The notes beneath the pieces are model-generated. The model was not told the DNA's origin and ran no database searches. It saw nothing but the letters and a program-made list of their open reading frames with translations. A DNA stretch of 64,000 bases from an uncultured Pseudomonadota bacterium (GTDB lineage: Bacteria; Pseudomonadota; Gammaproteobacteria; Steroidobacterales; Steroidobacteraceae), in NCBI GenBank assembly GCA_903884105.1, contig CAISDJ010000071.1, positions 49,721 to 113,720 of the forward strand, given 5' to 3'. Below, one piece after another: positions 1 to 8,944 of this stretch (position 1 is its first letter; every line of letters starts with the position of its first letter). The translations under genes and the position numbers were made by a program.

Positions 1-1
1 G

Positions 2-502
2 CTTCGCGAAGCGCTGGGAGCCGGCGAGCGCTACGGCGTCGCGATCCACTACAGCGACGAGGGATCGAGCGCGCTCGAAACGGGCGGTGGCATCTTCAAG
101 GCACTGCCGTTTCTCGCACCGGGGCCCTTTCTCGTCATCAACGGCGACATCTGGACAGACTGGAGACTCGGCAGCCGCTTTGCACTTGGGGCCGAGGACC
201 TTTGCCATCTGGTGCTGGTGCCGAATCCCGAGCATCACCCCAAGGGGGATTTCTGCCTGGCTGGTGATCGGGTCACCGCAGGCGACGCGACCCGGTTTAC
301 TTTTTCGGGCATCGGCGTGTATCGGGAAGCGTTCTTCGCCGGGTGCCAGCCGGGGGCTTTTCCGCTGTTGCCGTTGTTCAGGCGCGCCCTTGCTGCCGGC
401 CGTGCGAGCGGGGAAGTGCATCGCGGCCGATGGTTCGATATCGGCACGCCAGCAAGGCTCCAGACGCTGGACGCCTTGTTGCGGACGACGGCGTCATCCT
501 GA
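2..502 (+). CDS. murU: MurU-like sugar-1-phosphate nucleotidyltransferase, 3' part
   Basis: The gene runs in from the left edge, so only the last 166 residues are visible. The frame reads LETGGGIFKALPFL and then VINGDIWTDW, the sugar-nucleotidyltransferase segments that follow the N-terminal nucleotide-binding loop. Near the end, HRGRWFDIGTPARLQTLD is the usual C-terminal closure of this family. MurU transfers UMP from UTP to N-acetylmuramate-1-phosphate in cytoplasmic peptidoglycan recycling. The LETGGGI pattern and compact C-terminus favour MurU over longer GlmU or RmlA relatives. The N-terminal signature lies outside the window, so the exact substrate is an inference. An AmgK-type kinase partner would be expected upstream but cannot be seen. 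Confidence 0.75.
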   Translation, partial: LREALGAGERYGVAIHYSDEGSSALETGGGIFKALPFLAPGPFLVINGDIWTDWRLGSRFALGAEDLCHLVLVPNPEHHPKGDFCLAGDRVTAGDATRFTFSGIGVYREAFFAGCQPGAFPLLPLFRRALAAGRASGEVHRGRWFDIGTPARLQTLDALLRTTASS

Positions 503-652
503 CGCAATGGGCGGGTGCCATTCCGCCCTTGGCCAATCGGTGGTTTCTTGACAAACCTTTTCCGGCGGTTGCTCACGGAGGCCTCCGGCACTGCCTATAC
601 TTTCACCGCAGCAAGCAAGCCGCCGGAACGCCAGACCAGGATGCCAGGTTCA

Positions 653-2095
653 ATGAGTGACACGAATTCCGAGAGTGCAGGTGGACGTCGCGGGTTGCCG
701 CGGTGGCTGGTTGCAAGTGCGGTCGCTGTCGTTGTTGCCGCTGGCCTCGGTTATTGGTGGCTCAATCGCGGGTCCTCGGGCGCGCTCGACGACTTGCTGA
801 CTGCGCAGGTCGGGCGCGGCGACATCGAGAGTTCGGTGACGGCGCTCGGCAACCTGCAACCGCGCGACTATGTGGACGTGGGCGCCCAGGTGTCGGGCCA
901 GCTCAAGAAGCTGCACGTTGCGATCGGCGATACCGTCAAGCAGGACGCGCTGGTCGCGGAGATCGACGCCGTCGTGCTGTCCGCGAAAGTGGAATCGACC
1001 AAGGCGCAGCTGGTCGCCCAGCGCGCTCAGCTGATCGATCGCGAGGCGCAGGTGGTGCTCGCGGAAGACAAGTACCAGCGCCAGGTGCAGCTCAAGGCCA
1101 ACGACGCCACCAGCGAAGAGGCGTTCCAGAGTGCCAGGCAGGCGTTTGATTCGGCCAAGGCGCAGGTCAATGTCTTGAGGGCCCAGATCCAGCAGACCGA
1201 GTCGACGTTGAAGGGCGATACCGCGACGCTCGGTTACAGCCGGATTTTTGCGCCGCTGGCGGGCACGGTCGTGTCCATTACGGCTCGCGAAGGCCAGACC
1301 CTGAACGCCAACCAGGTGGCGCCCATCGTCCTGCGCATCGCGGACCTCTCGACGATGACCGTGTGGACCCAGGTCTCGGAGGCCGACATCCCGAAGCTCC
1401 GCGAAGGCATGGACGCCTATTTCACGACGCTCGGTAATCCCGACCGCCGCTGGGCCGGCAAGCTGCGGCAGGTCCTGCCCACACCCGAACTCAATAACAA
1501 CGTCGTGCTCTATACAGCGCTGTTCGACGTCGAGAATCCGGATGGCGAACTCAAGACGCAGATGAGTGCGCAGGTATTCTTCGTCATCGACTCCGTCATC
1601 GACGTGGTCAGCGTTCCGGCGTCAGCCCTGCATGCGTGGGTGCCCCCGGAGGGAGAAGCCGGCAAGCAGGAGGCGGTGTCGGGAGAGGCGCCGACGCCAG
1701 GAGCCATGGCTGAGGCAGGGGCTCCTCCGGGTCCGCCGGGCGCAGGCGCCAACGGCACTCGACCCAGTCGCGAGGAGTTTGCCAAGATGCGCCGCGAAGG
1801 CCGATTGCCACAGGGAATGGGACGCGGGCAGGGCGGTAACCGCAATGGCGGTGGCAGGCGCCCGAGAGTCCAGGCCGTCACCGTTGTGAATGAGGACGGC
1901 GAGCAGCAGGAGCGCCGCGTCGTGGTCGCGCTGTCCAATCGCGTGGTCGCGCAGGTGCTCGAAGGCCTCGAGCCCGGGGAGACAGTCATCACCGGCAAGC
2001 GCTCGGCCACCCGTCCCAACCAGGGCAACGGCGGCCCGCAGCGGGGAGTCGGCGGCCCGCCCGGCGGATTTGGCGGAGGCTTCAGGGGATTCTGA
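653..2095 (+). CDS. macA: MacA-type periplasmic adaptor of an ABC efflux pump
   Basis: This 480-residue membrane-fusion protein links the inner-membrane ABC protein encoded next to an outer-membrane channel. Residues 17-37 form a single N-terminal membrane anchor. They are followed by half of a lipoyl domain (about 60-100), a heptad-rich coiled-coil hairpin (about 105-200), the second lipoyl half ([14 protein letters not shown]) and beta-barrel domains. I place the start at ATG 653 ([10 protein letters not shown]). In-frame GTG 515 and ATG 641 upstream would only add an unconserved leader. Two features are odd: a Pro/Gly/Ala-rich insertion around residues 330-410 and a Gly-rich tail ending [10 protein letters not shown]. 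The stop overlaps the macB start by one base, so translation is probably coupled. The family is clear, but the exported substrate is unknown. Confidence 0.88.
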   Translation: MSDTNSESAGGRRGLPRWLVASAVAVVVAAGLGYWWLNRGSSGALDDLLTAQVGRGDIESSVTALGNLQPRDYVDVGAQVSGQLKKLHVAIGDTVKQDALVAEIDAVVLSAKVESTKAQLVAQRAQLIDREAQVVLAEDKYQRQVQLKANDATSEEAFQSARQAFDSAKAQVNVLRAQIQQTESTLKGDTATLGYSRIFAPLAGTVVSITAREGQTLNANQVAPIVLRIADLSTMTVWTQVSEADIPKLREGMDAYFTTLGNPDRRWAGKLRQVLPTPELNNNVVLYTALFDVENPDGELKTQMSAQVFFVIDSVIDVVSVPASALHAWVPPEGEAGKQEAVSGEAPTPGAMAEAGAPPGPPGAGANGTRPSREEFAKMRREGRLPQGMGRGQGGNRNGGGRRPRVQAVTVVNEDGEQQERRVVVALSNRVVAQVLEGLEPGETVITGKRSATRPNQGNGGPQRGVGGPPGGFGGGFRGF

Positions 2096-4122
2096 TGAGC
2101 GCCGCACTGGAAATGCCGGAACACACTGCCGGGGAGGCCGCGCAGCCGCTGATCGAACTGGTCGGCATCAGCAAGACGTATTCCACCGGCGAGGTGCAGG
2201 TGAACGCGTTGCGTGGCGTGTCTTTGCGGGTGTTTCCTGGCGAGTTCGTGGCGCTGATGGGTGCATCGGGTTCGGGGAAGTCCACCCTCATGAATATCCT
2301 CGGCTGCCTCGATCGGCCGACGGCGGGCGAGTACCGCTTTGCTGGCAGGGATGTGGCCCGGCTGACACCGGACGAGCTCGCACAGCTGCGACGGGAGGCG
2401 TTCGGGTTCGTGTTCCAGGGGTACAACCTGATCGGCACGTCGACCGCCGTGGAGAATGTGGAGATTCCCGCGACCTATGCCGGCGTGGCCCCCCGCAATC
2501 GCCGGACCCGCGCCGAGACGCTGCTCGGAACACTCGGCCTTGGCGACCGCCTCGACCATCGCCCGAACCAGCTATCGGGTGGGCAGCAGCAGCGGGTGTC
2601 CATTGCCCGAGCCTTGATGAACGGTGGGCAGGTCATCCTGGCCGATGAGCCGACCGGCGCACTCGACAGCCGCAGCGGGGCCGAAGTCATGTCCCTGCTG
2701 CAGGACCTGGCCGAACGGGGCCACACGGTCCTGTTGATCACGCACGACCGCGAAGTCGCTGCCCATGCCGACCGGATCATCGAGATCAAGGACGGATCGA
2801 TCATCGCCGACAGCGGCGGTGGCCAGCCGAAGCCGCGAGTGCCGGTGGCAAGGGGCGGGACGGCAGCGGTCGTCGATGCACCCTGGGCGGGCTCGGCCAG
2901 CCAGAATCGAACGCATTCGGCATCGCCGATCGCAGGTGGGTTCGAAGCACTCCGGATGGCAGTCCGCTCGCTCAAGGCCAACTTGTTGCGGACAGTGTTG
3001 ACGCTGCTCGGCATCGTCATCGGCGTGGGTTCCGTGATCGCGATGCTGGCCATCGGCGAGGGGGCCGCACAGCAAGTGGTCGATCGCATCGGCCGCATGG
3101 GCAGCAACCTGCTGGTCGTTCGTGCCGGCACGCCAAGCCAGCGCGGTCCGCGTTCGGGTGCGACCACGCTGATGCTCGCCGATGTCGAGGAGCTCAAGCG
3201 CGTGGACAACGTGCTGGCAGCCGTGCCTGAATCCCAAGGCAATGTCACGGTCCGCTCCGGCAGCCTCGACGTCCGCACGCAGGTAACGGCGACGTCACCC
3301 GACTACCCGCTTACCCGTGATTGGCCCGTGGCCAGCGGCGTATTCTTCGAGGATGAGGATCAGAGGAACTACGCGACCGTGGCCGTGCTGGGCCAGACGG
3401 TCGTGAACAACATGTTCCCGGATGGCGAGGATCCGATCGGGCGCTACGTCCTCCTCGACAATGTGCCGTTCCTGGTGATCGGCGTGATGTCATCCAAGGG
3501 CGCCACCCAGTTCGGGCAGGACTCGGACGACGCGGTGTTCGTCCCCGTCACGACGGGCGGCTTGCGCCTCTTCGGCCAGAGATACCTGCGCTCGGTCACC
3601 GTGGCCGTGAAGGACCTCGACCTGATCGATGGCACGCAGGAGAAGGTGAGCGACCTGCTGGCCGGGCGCCACGGGCAACAGGACTTCCAGATCACGAACA
3701 TGGTGTCGCTCATTGAAACGGTGTCCGCGACGCAGAACACCCTCACTGCGTTGCTCGGGTCCATTGCGGCGATTTCCCTGCTGGTGGGCGGGATCGGCGT
3801 GATGAACATCATGCTCGTCAGCGTGACCGAGCGGACCCGCGAAATCGGCATCCGGATGGCGACCGGCGCCCGCACTCGCGATGTCCTCAGGCAGTTCCTG
3901 ACCGAGGCAACGGTGGTGTGCGCCATGGGCGGGATGATCGGCGTGCTGATCGGCCTCGCAACGGGATATGCGCTGACCCGCTTCGGGATGCCAGTGAAGT
4001 TCACGGCCTCGCCGATGATCCTGGCGTTCTGCTGCGCGGTTGCGACCGGCGTCGTGTTCGGTTTCGCCCCGGCGCTGAAGGCTGCACGCCTTGATCCGGT
4101 CGTTGCCCTGTCGAGCAAATGA
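2095..4122 (+). CDS. macB: MacB-type ABC exporter, fused ATPase and permease
   Basis: This 675-residue inner-membrane protein has an N-terminal ATPase with Walker [10 protein letters not shown] (56-64), ABC signature LSGGQQQR and Walker B ILADEPT. A first transmembrane helix follows (about 285-310), then a large periplasmic domain and three C-terminal helices ending in an FtsX-like segment ([20 protein letters not shown]). This is the usual MacB layout and length. In the family, the dimer uses ATP to drive the MacA/outer-membrane-factor conduit, exporting macrolides, heme precursors, peptides or lipopeptides. Overlap of start and stop codons with both neighbours marks a three-gene operon. The substrate cannot be read from the sequence. 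Confidence 0.93.
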   Translation: MSAALEMPEHTAGEAAQPLIELVGISKTYSTGEVQVNALRGVSLRVFPGEFVALMGASGSGKSTLMNILGCLDRPTAGEYRFAGRDVARLTPDELAQLRREAFGFVFQGYNLIGTSTAVENVEIPATYAGVAPRNRRTRAETLLGTLGLGDRLDHRPNQLSGGQQQRVSIARALMNGGQVILADEPTGALDSRSGAEVMSLLQDLAERGHTVLLITHDREVAAHADRIIEIKDGSIIADSGGGQPKPRVPVARGGTAAVVDAPWAGSASQNRTHSASPIAGGFEALRMAVRSLKANLLRTVLTLLGIVIGVGSVIAMLAIGEGAAQQVVDRIGRMGSNLLVVRAGTPSQRGPRSGATTLMLADVEELKRVDNVLAAVPESQGNVTVRSGSLDVRTQVTATSPDYPLTRDWPVASGVFFEDEDQRNYATVAVLGQTVVNNMFPDGEDPIGRYVLLDNVPFLVIGVMSSKGATQFGQDSDDAVFVPVTTGGLRLFGQRYLRSVTVAVKDLDLIDGTQEKVSDLLAGRHGQQDFQITNMVSLIETVSATQNTLTALLGSIAAISLLVGGIGVMNIMLVSVTERTREIGIRMATGARTRDVLRQFLTEATVVCAMGGMIGVLIGLATGYALTRFGMPVKFTASPMILAFCCAVATGVVFGFAPALKAARLDPVVALSSK

Positions 4123-5567
4123 ACATGCGCATTCGTTCCCGGGTGGCGCTCACCGAACCGTTGTCCACCCTGAAAGTGACCGAACGCCTTCCTCCGCTGA
4201 TGGTGCTGCTGGTCGCCTGCCTGGCGGCCGCGTGCGTCCCGCTGCCTTCGCGTGATGATGCAGCCGTCAGCATTCCGGCGAGCTGGGATCTTCCGGTGCC
4301 GGGGAGTGCCGACGTGTGGCCGGCGAGCGATTGGTGGCACGGCTTTGCGAGTCCCGAGCTCGACACGCTGATCACTACGGCACGGCAGAACAATCTCGAC
4401 CTGTCGGCCGCTGCGGCGCGCCTCATCCAGGCACAGGGTCAGGCCCGGATCGCAGGGGTCAGCCTGTTGCCCACACTGGACGGCAGCATCGGGACGTCGC
4501 GGACAGGCATTGCGGTAAGCAACCGGTCCGAGAGCACGTCGTTCAATGCGTCCTTGAGCGCGAGCTACGAGCTCGATTTCTGGGGTGCGAACCGGGCCGA
4601 CGTGCTGGCGGCGCAGGCGGCGTTGCGCAGCAGCCGGTATGACCGCGAGACGGTGGCCCTGACCGTGACGACGGGAGTTGCGAATACGTACCTGCAAGTC
4701 CTGTCGCTGCGCGAACGGATCGCCACCGCCCGCCAGAACCTCGAGATCGCGGAGCGCGTACTTAACATTGTGCAGGCCCGGGTGCGGGGCGGGGCCGCCA
4801 CGAGACTCGATCTCGCCCAGCAATTGGGCACGGTGGCCGGGCAACGCGCCGCCATCCCTCCGCTCGAACAACAGGAGCGGGATGCCCAGACGGCGCTGGC
4901 GATCCTGCTTGGACGCCTGCCGCAGGGATTCTCCGTCCAGGGCGCGTCGCTCGACGTCATCCGGATTCCAGCAGTGGCGCCTGGGTTGCCCTCAGACTTG
5001 CTGATGCGGCGCCCCGATCTGCGTCGCGCCGAGTCGCAGCTGGATGCCGCGGACGCCAATGTGGCTGGGGCGCGCGCAGCACTGTTCCCGAGCGTGCGAT
5101 TGACTGCCGGAAGCGGCGTCCAGAGCAGCGTGTTCTCCACCTTGTTCGACGAGAGCCCCGGATTCAGCCTCGGGGTGTCCCTCGCAAGGACCTTGTTCGA
5201 TTCCGGGCGTCTCGGCGCCCAGCGCAACGTGGCCGAGGCGCGCCGGGTCGAGATCATCCAAGCGTACCGTACGACGGTGATTTCGGCCTTTGCCGACGTC
5301 GACAAGGCGCTCGGCAGCGTGGACAGCATTACACAGCAGCAGGAACAGCAATCCATCCAGCTTGAGCAGGCCCGCATCGCGCTCGACGTTGCCGAGATCC
5401 GTTACCGCGCTGGTGCGGTGGACCTGCTGACGCTGCTCGATGCGCAACGCACGCTCTACTCCGCGCAGGACCAGAGCCGCCAGCTTAAGCTGTCCCGACT
5501 GCAGGCCGTGGTCACACTCTTCCGAGTGATGGGCGGCGGCTGGCAGGACTCTGCGAGCCCCCTGTAA
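4119..5567 (+). CDS. NodT/OprM-family outer-membrane efflux lipoprotein
   Basis: A 482-residue TolC-like outer-membrane factor, with a signal sequence and a lipobox LVAC just before LAAACVPLP, so it is probably lipidated. Two OEP repeats are visible. [18 protein letters not shown] is typical of NodT/OprM N-termini, and [15 protein letters not shown] is the hallmark segment between the repeats. The C-terminal repeat ends with [19 protein letters not shown]. It completes the tripartite pump with the two upstream genes: its ATG overlaps the macB stop as ATGA. E. coli MacAB borrows TolC from elsewhere, whereas here the channel is encoded in the operon. Confidence 0.92.
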   Translation: MNMRIRSRVALTEPLSTLKVTERLPPLMVLLVACLAAACVPLPSRDDAAVSIPASWDLPVPGSADVWPASDWWHGFASPELDTLITTARQNNLDLSAAAARLIQAQGQARIAGVSLLPTLDGSIGTSRTGIAVSNRSESTSFNASLSASYELDFWGANRADVLAAQAALRSSRYDRETVALTVTTGVANTYLQVLSLRERIATARQNLEIAERVLNIVQARVRGGAATRLDLAQQLGTVAGQRAAIPPLEQQERDAQTALAILLGRLPQGFSVQGASLDVIRIPAVAPGLPSDLLMRRPDLRRAESQLDAADANVAGARAALFPSVRLTAGSGVQSSVFSTLFDESPGFSLGVSLARTLFDSGRLGAQRNVAEARRVEIIQAYRTTVISAFADVDKALGSVDSITQQQEQQSIQLEQARIALDVAEIRYRAGAVDLLTLLDAQRTLYSAQDQSRQLKLSRLQAVVTLFRVMGGGWQDSASPL

Positions 5568-5711
5568 AAGCAGGCTTCCCCTGATGCCCACGGCCGTTGG
5601 GCAGAAGATCCCGGAATCGAGGCTGTGGCGCGCGGTGGCCCAACAGCGTGGGGTAGCCCCGCATTGAGTCAAATGGGTGATCGCCGAGGGCCTCTTGAGT
5701 GAGTCCAGCCA

Positions 5712-5739
5712 ACAGCCGCAACGCCCGATGTGCGGCTGT
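5712..5739. repeat. Inverted repeat after the efflux operon
   Basis: ACAGCCGCA (5712-5720) and TGCGGCTGT (5731-5739) form a perfect 9-bp stem with a 10-base loop, 145 bp after the outer-membrane-factor stop. No T-run follows, so a standard intrinsic terminator is unlikely. It may be an mRNA-end structure. Confidence 0.4.
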
Positions 5740-6308
5740 CTGCGAGGCGGGCTCACTATGACGCAGCGCGGCATCCGCAATGATTCACTTCTTTTCAGTT
5801 GGTTGAGACCCAGAGGGCGAGAAAAATCAGCACTCATATCGCGCAGCCTCGTTGCACCAATGACGATCACCATCGCGCGCAATGCAGGGGGTATCGGCGC
5901 AAACCTGAACGACGCGCCGCGCTCGGCCTGTTTACGCGCGTTCATGCTGCATTGCGGTGGGACGCTGCCACGAGCAACATGAATTTGCGGTTCTCACTGC
6001 GCAGTTGCCCGCGCACGAAACGCTATCCGGCAAGCATGGAACGAGCATTTTCGGTCTGCGGTGCGGTGACCAAAGACGCGCCAGCGGTTGGTGTAGGCAG
6101 CGCAACTGCCGGAAAATTTTGCAGGGCATCAGTCCGGTCAATACGCACTCAAAGTGGACAAAAAAAAAGCACCTGCCCAAAAGGCTTTTCTCCCTATACA
6201 ATCCGCGCCGCAAGCGGGGTGAGTCGAGTCGATCGTTGCATTGACGCAGCGTTGACGGCGGATGCAGGATCCAGAATTTTGGGTCGAACACTTGCCCTCG
6301 ATGCGTGA

Positions 6309-6336
6309 TTGTTTCCAGACGAGAAAATGCTATTCT
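6309..6336 (+). promoter_or_regulatory. Candidate promoter of the tonB-exbB-exbD operon
   Basis: TTGTTT (6309-6314), a 16-bp spacer and TATTCT (6331-6336), with an extended -10 TG at 6328-6329. Transcription would begin near 6343, leaving a leader of about 98 bases before tonB. The region is AT-rich. No clear Fur-box palindrome was seen nearby. Confidence 0.4.
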
Positions 6337-6440
6337 TGGAAACGATCGATCAGGCAAAATAGCCAACCCGGGCGACCGTCGTCAGGGACAGATTTTCGAG
6401 ATTCACTCTTCTTAATACGCGAGACAGAGGCGGGATTAGC

Positions 6441-7076
6441 ATGGTATTGAATGAAGACACTGGCTTTTTTACGCGGCGAAGCCTCCTCTTCTTCGTCATT
6501 ATCGGCGTCCATGTGGCGCTCGTATGGGCCCTGAATGCCGGCCTGTCGAGCAAGCTCGTTCAGTTGCTCGGTGGCCCGATGGAGACGACCCTCATCGAAG
6601 AAGTGCAGACGGATGAGCCGCCGCCGCCGCCGCCGCCTGCCCCGGATATCGATGCGCCTCCGCCGTTCGTCCCGGCTCCCGAAGTTTCGATCAGTCTTGC
6701 GCCTGAAACGACGACGACCGCGATTCAAGCCACGACGACTCGTCCGCCGCCCGCTGCTCCGCCTCCGGCACCCGCTGCCCGCGCACCTGTCGTGGTGCTG
6801 CCGAAGCAGGATCCGCGTCGTGGCATCACCCAACCCGAGTATCCGCCAGCCTCGCGTCGCGCGGGTGAAGCAGGTACGGTGCAGCTCCGGATTTTCGTGC
6901 TCGAGAATGGCCGGGTCCGTGAGGCCCAGGTGTCGCAGACGAGCGGATTCCCAAGGCTGGACGAGGCTGCGGTTCGCGAGGCAACCCGCGCATGGCGATT
7001 CGTTCCGGGCACACAGGACGGCAAGCCCGCCGGCATGTGGCATGAAATCAAGGTCACGTTCCGGTTGACGGACTGA
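6441..7076 (+). CDS. tonB: TonB energy-transducing protein
   Basis: A 211-residue inner-membrane protein that carries proton-motive energy from ExbBD to outer-membrane receptors. Residues 15-34 are the single N-terminal helix, with the family histidine in IIGVHVAL. Residues 59-120 are Pro-rich and span the periplasm. From about 130 the TonB C-terminal fold is clear: QPEYPPASRRAGEAGTVQLR, then SGFPRLDEAAVREATRAWRF. It heads an operon with exbB and two exbD genes, and this window alone holds two TonB-dependent receptors it could serve. A GAGGCGG element precedes the ATG. Confidence 0.93.
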   Translation: MVLNEDTGFFTRRSLLFFVIIGVHVALVWALNAGLSSKLVQLLGGPMETTLIEEVQTDEPPPPPPPAPDIDAPPPFVPAPEVSISLAPETTTTAIQATTTRPPPAAPPPAPAARAPVVVLPKQDPRRGITQPEYPPASRRAGEAGTVQLRIFVLENGRVREAQVSQTSGFPRLDEAAVREATRAWRFVPGTQDGKPAGMWHEIKVTFRLTD

Positions 7077-7217
7077 ACCCGTACGGAAGATGAAGAAGAG
7101 GATCGGCGCGGTCGCACAGTGGCTGTCGCCGTTCCCCGGACGATCCGGTTTGAGTAACTGTTGATAACTATTAACCAGTAACTTTCGTTGTAAGAGCTTG
7201 CAGAGGACACAATTTCC

Positions 7218-7955
7218 ATGGCACCCGAGAACACCACAACAGTCGAAAATCCCTATGGCTTGGAAGCGCTTTGGTCGCAGGGAGACTTCGTTGCGAAAGG
7301 CACCCTTGTCATCCTCGTGATCATGTCGCTGGTGTCTTGGTACATCATCTTCACGAAGCTCTGGGATCAGCGTCGCCTGACGAAGCAGTACATGCAGACC
7401 CAGAAGAACTTCTGGAACGTCACCAACCTGAAGGACGGCCTTTCGAAGCTGACCGGCAAGGGCCACATCTTCCGCGGCATCGTCGAGGACGGACTGAAGG
7501 CTGCCGAACACCACGAAGGCCGCCTGACGGACCAGATCCCGCTGCACGAGTGGATCACCGTTTCGCTGTCGCGTTCGGTTGATCAGGTCAACAGCTACGT
7601 GAAGAGCGGCCTGCCCTTCCTGGCATCCGTCGGTTCCACTTCGCCTTTCGTCGGATTGTTCGGCACCGTGTGGGGTATCTATAACGCCCTCATCGCGATC
7701 GGCTTGGCCGGTCAGGCATCGATCGACAAGGTGGCAGGCCCCGTCGGTGAAGCCTTGATCATGACCGCCATCGGTCTGTTCGTCGCCGTTCCGGCCGTGC
7801 TGGGTTACAACTGGCTGCTGTCGCGCAACAAGACGATCCTCGAGAATGTGAACTACTTCGCCTCCGACGTGCATTCGTATCTGGTCAGCGGTGCGCGCAT
7901 GGAAGCGACGGCTGGCAAGACTGCTCCGGTTGCCGCGCCTGTCGTCAAGAAGTAA
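7218..7955 (+). CDS. exbB: ExbB/TolQ/MotA-family proton channel subunit
   Basis: A 245-residue inner-membrane protein with three helices at about 28-47, 132-152 and 178-200, joined by a cytoplasmic loop between helices 1 and 2. SVGSTSPFVGLFGTVWGIYN and GPVGEALIMTAIGLFVAVPA are the two conserved proton-channel helices of MotA/TolQ/ExbB proteins. ExbB pentamers with ExbD use the proton gradient to energise TonB. The neighbouring tonB and exbD genes settle ExbB rather than TolQ, since no tolA/tolB follow. It lies 141 bp after tonB, preceded by an AGAGGA site. Confidence 0.93.
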   Translation: MAPENTTTVENPYGLEALWSQGDFVAKGTLVILVIMSLVSWYIIFTKLWDQRRLTKQYMQTQKNFWNVTNLKDGLSKLTGKGHIFRGIVEDGLKAAEHHEGRLTDQIPLHEWITVSLSRSVDQVNSYVKSGLPFLASVGSTSPFVGLFGTVWGIYNALIAIGLAGQASIDKVAGPVGEALIMTAIGLFVAVPAVLGYNWLLSRNKTILENVNYFASDVHSYLVSGARMEATAGKTAPVAAPVVKK

Positions 7956-7986
7956 CCCCACACATCAGGTTCTGGAGTAATTTCTT

Positions 7987-8424
7987 ATGAGCATGAGCGC
8001 TGGAAGCGAGGGTGGCGAGGAAGAGGCCATCTCGACCATCAATACGACACCGCTCGTCGACGTGATGCTGGTGCTGTTGATCATCTTCCTGATCACGGTG
8101 CCGGTCATCACCAAGACGGTTCCGCTGGAGTTGCCGCATGCGGTCAACATTCCAACGGAGACGAAGCCAGAGAACATTACGATCGCCATCGACAAGGACG
8201 GCAAGATCTTCTGGAATCTGACCGAGATGGCTTCATCGGAAGCATTGCTGGAAGAGGCAAAGAAGATTGCCGTAGTCGTGCCGCAACCCGAGGTGCATAT
8301 CCGCGCCGACAAGGAAGTGCGCTATGAGTACGTCGGTCGGGCCATCGTTCTGGTGCAGCGAGCTGGCATCCTGAAGGTCGGATTCATCACTGAACCGCCT
8401 GCCAGGGGCACGGCGCGCCGCTAA
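7987..8424 (+). CDS. exbD: ExbD-family biopolymer transport protein, first copy
   Basis: A 145-residue protein with a short cytoplasmic tail, one membrane helix (about 23-44, TPLVDVMLVLLIIFLITVPV) and a periplasmic ExbD/TolR domain. Asp25 in the helix is at the position of the proton-carrying aspartate of the family. It starts 31 bp after exbB, behind a TGGAG site. It differs clearly from the second exbD (8449-8865), so the two probably form distinct or mixed dimers. exbB-exbD-exbD arrangements are known in Xanthomonas-like bacteria, where the second copy supports particular receptors. Confidence 0.92.
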   Translation: MSMSAGSEGGEEEAISTINTTPLVDVMLVLLIIFLITVPVITKTVPLELPHAVNIPTETKPENITIAIDKDGKIFWNLTEMASSEALLEEAKKIAVVVPQPEVHIRADKEVRYEYVGRAIVLVQRAGILKVGFITEPPARGTARR

Positions 8425-8448
8425 CGTCGGTTTGTAGGAGCAAGTATC

Positions 8449-8865
8449 ATGGGTATGAGCGCGGGATCGGCGGATGGCGAGCCGATGATGGAAATCAACA
8501 CGACGCCGTTGATCGACGTCATGTTGGTGTTGCTGATCATGTTCATCATCACGATTCCCGTGATGACGCATGCCGTGAAGCTGGATATGCCCCAGAAGAC
8601 GCCGCCGACGGACAATCCGGTCACGCCGGAAGTCATCGAGATCGAAATCGATTTCGACGGCACGATCCTCTGGAACGGCACCCCTTCGACGCAGAGTCAG
8701 GTGGAGGGATACTTCCGGTCGGAGTCTCAGAAGAGCCCGGTGCCGGAACTCCACGTTCGACCCAATCGTCGAGCCAAGTACGACGTGGTTGCCAATGTGC
8801 TCGCTTCGGCGCAGCGCAACGGCATCACCAAGATTGGCTTCGTGGGGAACGAACAGTTCATGTAG
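8449..8865 (+). CDS. exbD2: ExbD-family biopolymer transport protein, second copy
   Basis: A 138-residue paralogue of the preceding gene, with the same layout: short N-tail, one helix (about 21-42, TPLIDVMLVLLIMFIITIPV) containing the key Asp23, then the periplasmic domain. TAGGAG precedes the ATG, and only 24 bp separate it from the first copy, so they are co-transcribed. A strong terminator follows at once and ends the tonB operon here. The periplasmic part (ILWNGTPSTQSQVEGYFRSE) differs enough from copy one to suggest division of labour rather than a recent duplication. Confidence 0.92.
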   Translation: MGMSAGSADGEPMMEINTTPLIDVMLVLLIMFIITIPVMTHAVKLDMPQKTPPTDNPVTPEVIEIEIDFDGTILWNGTPSTQSQVEGYFRSESQKSPVPELHVRPNRRAKYDVVANVLASAQRNGITKIGFVGNEQFM

Positions 8866-8874
8866 AGGTCTGGT

Positions 8875-8923
8875 GTAACGAAGCGTCTCGGGTTTCCCCG
8901 GGACGCTTCGTTACTTTTATTTT
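8875..8923 (+). terminator. Intrinsic terminator of the tonB operon
   Basis: GTAACGAAGCGTC (8875-8887) pairs perfectly with GACGCTTCGTTAC (8902-8914). The 14-base loop can itself fold (CGGG/CCCG), and TTTTATTTT follows. With a 13-bp stem it is among the strongest terminators in the window, and it separates exbD2 from the TPR gene. Confidence 0.93.
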
Positions 8924-8944
8924 CAGCCGCAGATTGAGGCGACT

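Larger units (their letters stand above)
5568..6440 (+). other. Long intergenic region between the efflux and tonB operons
   Basis: About 870 bp without a convincing gene. Short open frames exist, but none resembles a known family or has a good ribosome-binding site. Visible signals are a 9-bp inverted repeat at 5712-5739, an A-rich tract near 6158-6170 followed by a TATACAAT stretch at 6195-6202, and a better candidate promoter at 6309-6336 just ahead of tonB. The DNA from about 6150 onward is clearly more AT-rich than its surroundings, as expected of a control region. Confidence 0.5.

Noticed and set aside
548..601. TTGACA (548-553) and TATACT (596-601) as a macA promoter
   Set aside because: The spacing is 42 bp, far outside the usual 15-19, and no matching partner boxes were found.
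515..652. Longer macA reading from GTG 515
   Set aside because: The added residues resemble no adaptor N-terminus, and the membrane anchor is already complete from ATG 653.
3444..4871. 475-codon frame antisense to macB and the outer-membrane factor
   Set aside because: Arg/Ala-rich shadow without motif, crossing two real genes.
5677..5982. 101-codon frame in the efflux-tonB gap as a gene
   Set aside because: No ribosome-binding site, no family resemblance, and it overlaps the inverted repeat at 5712.
7161..7196. TTGATA in the tonB-exbB gap as an internal promoter
   Set aside because: No -10 at acceptable distance. The gap is short and the genes look co-transcribed.
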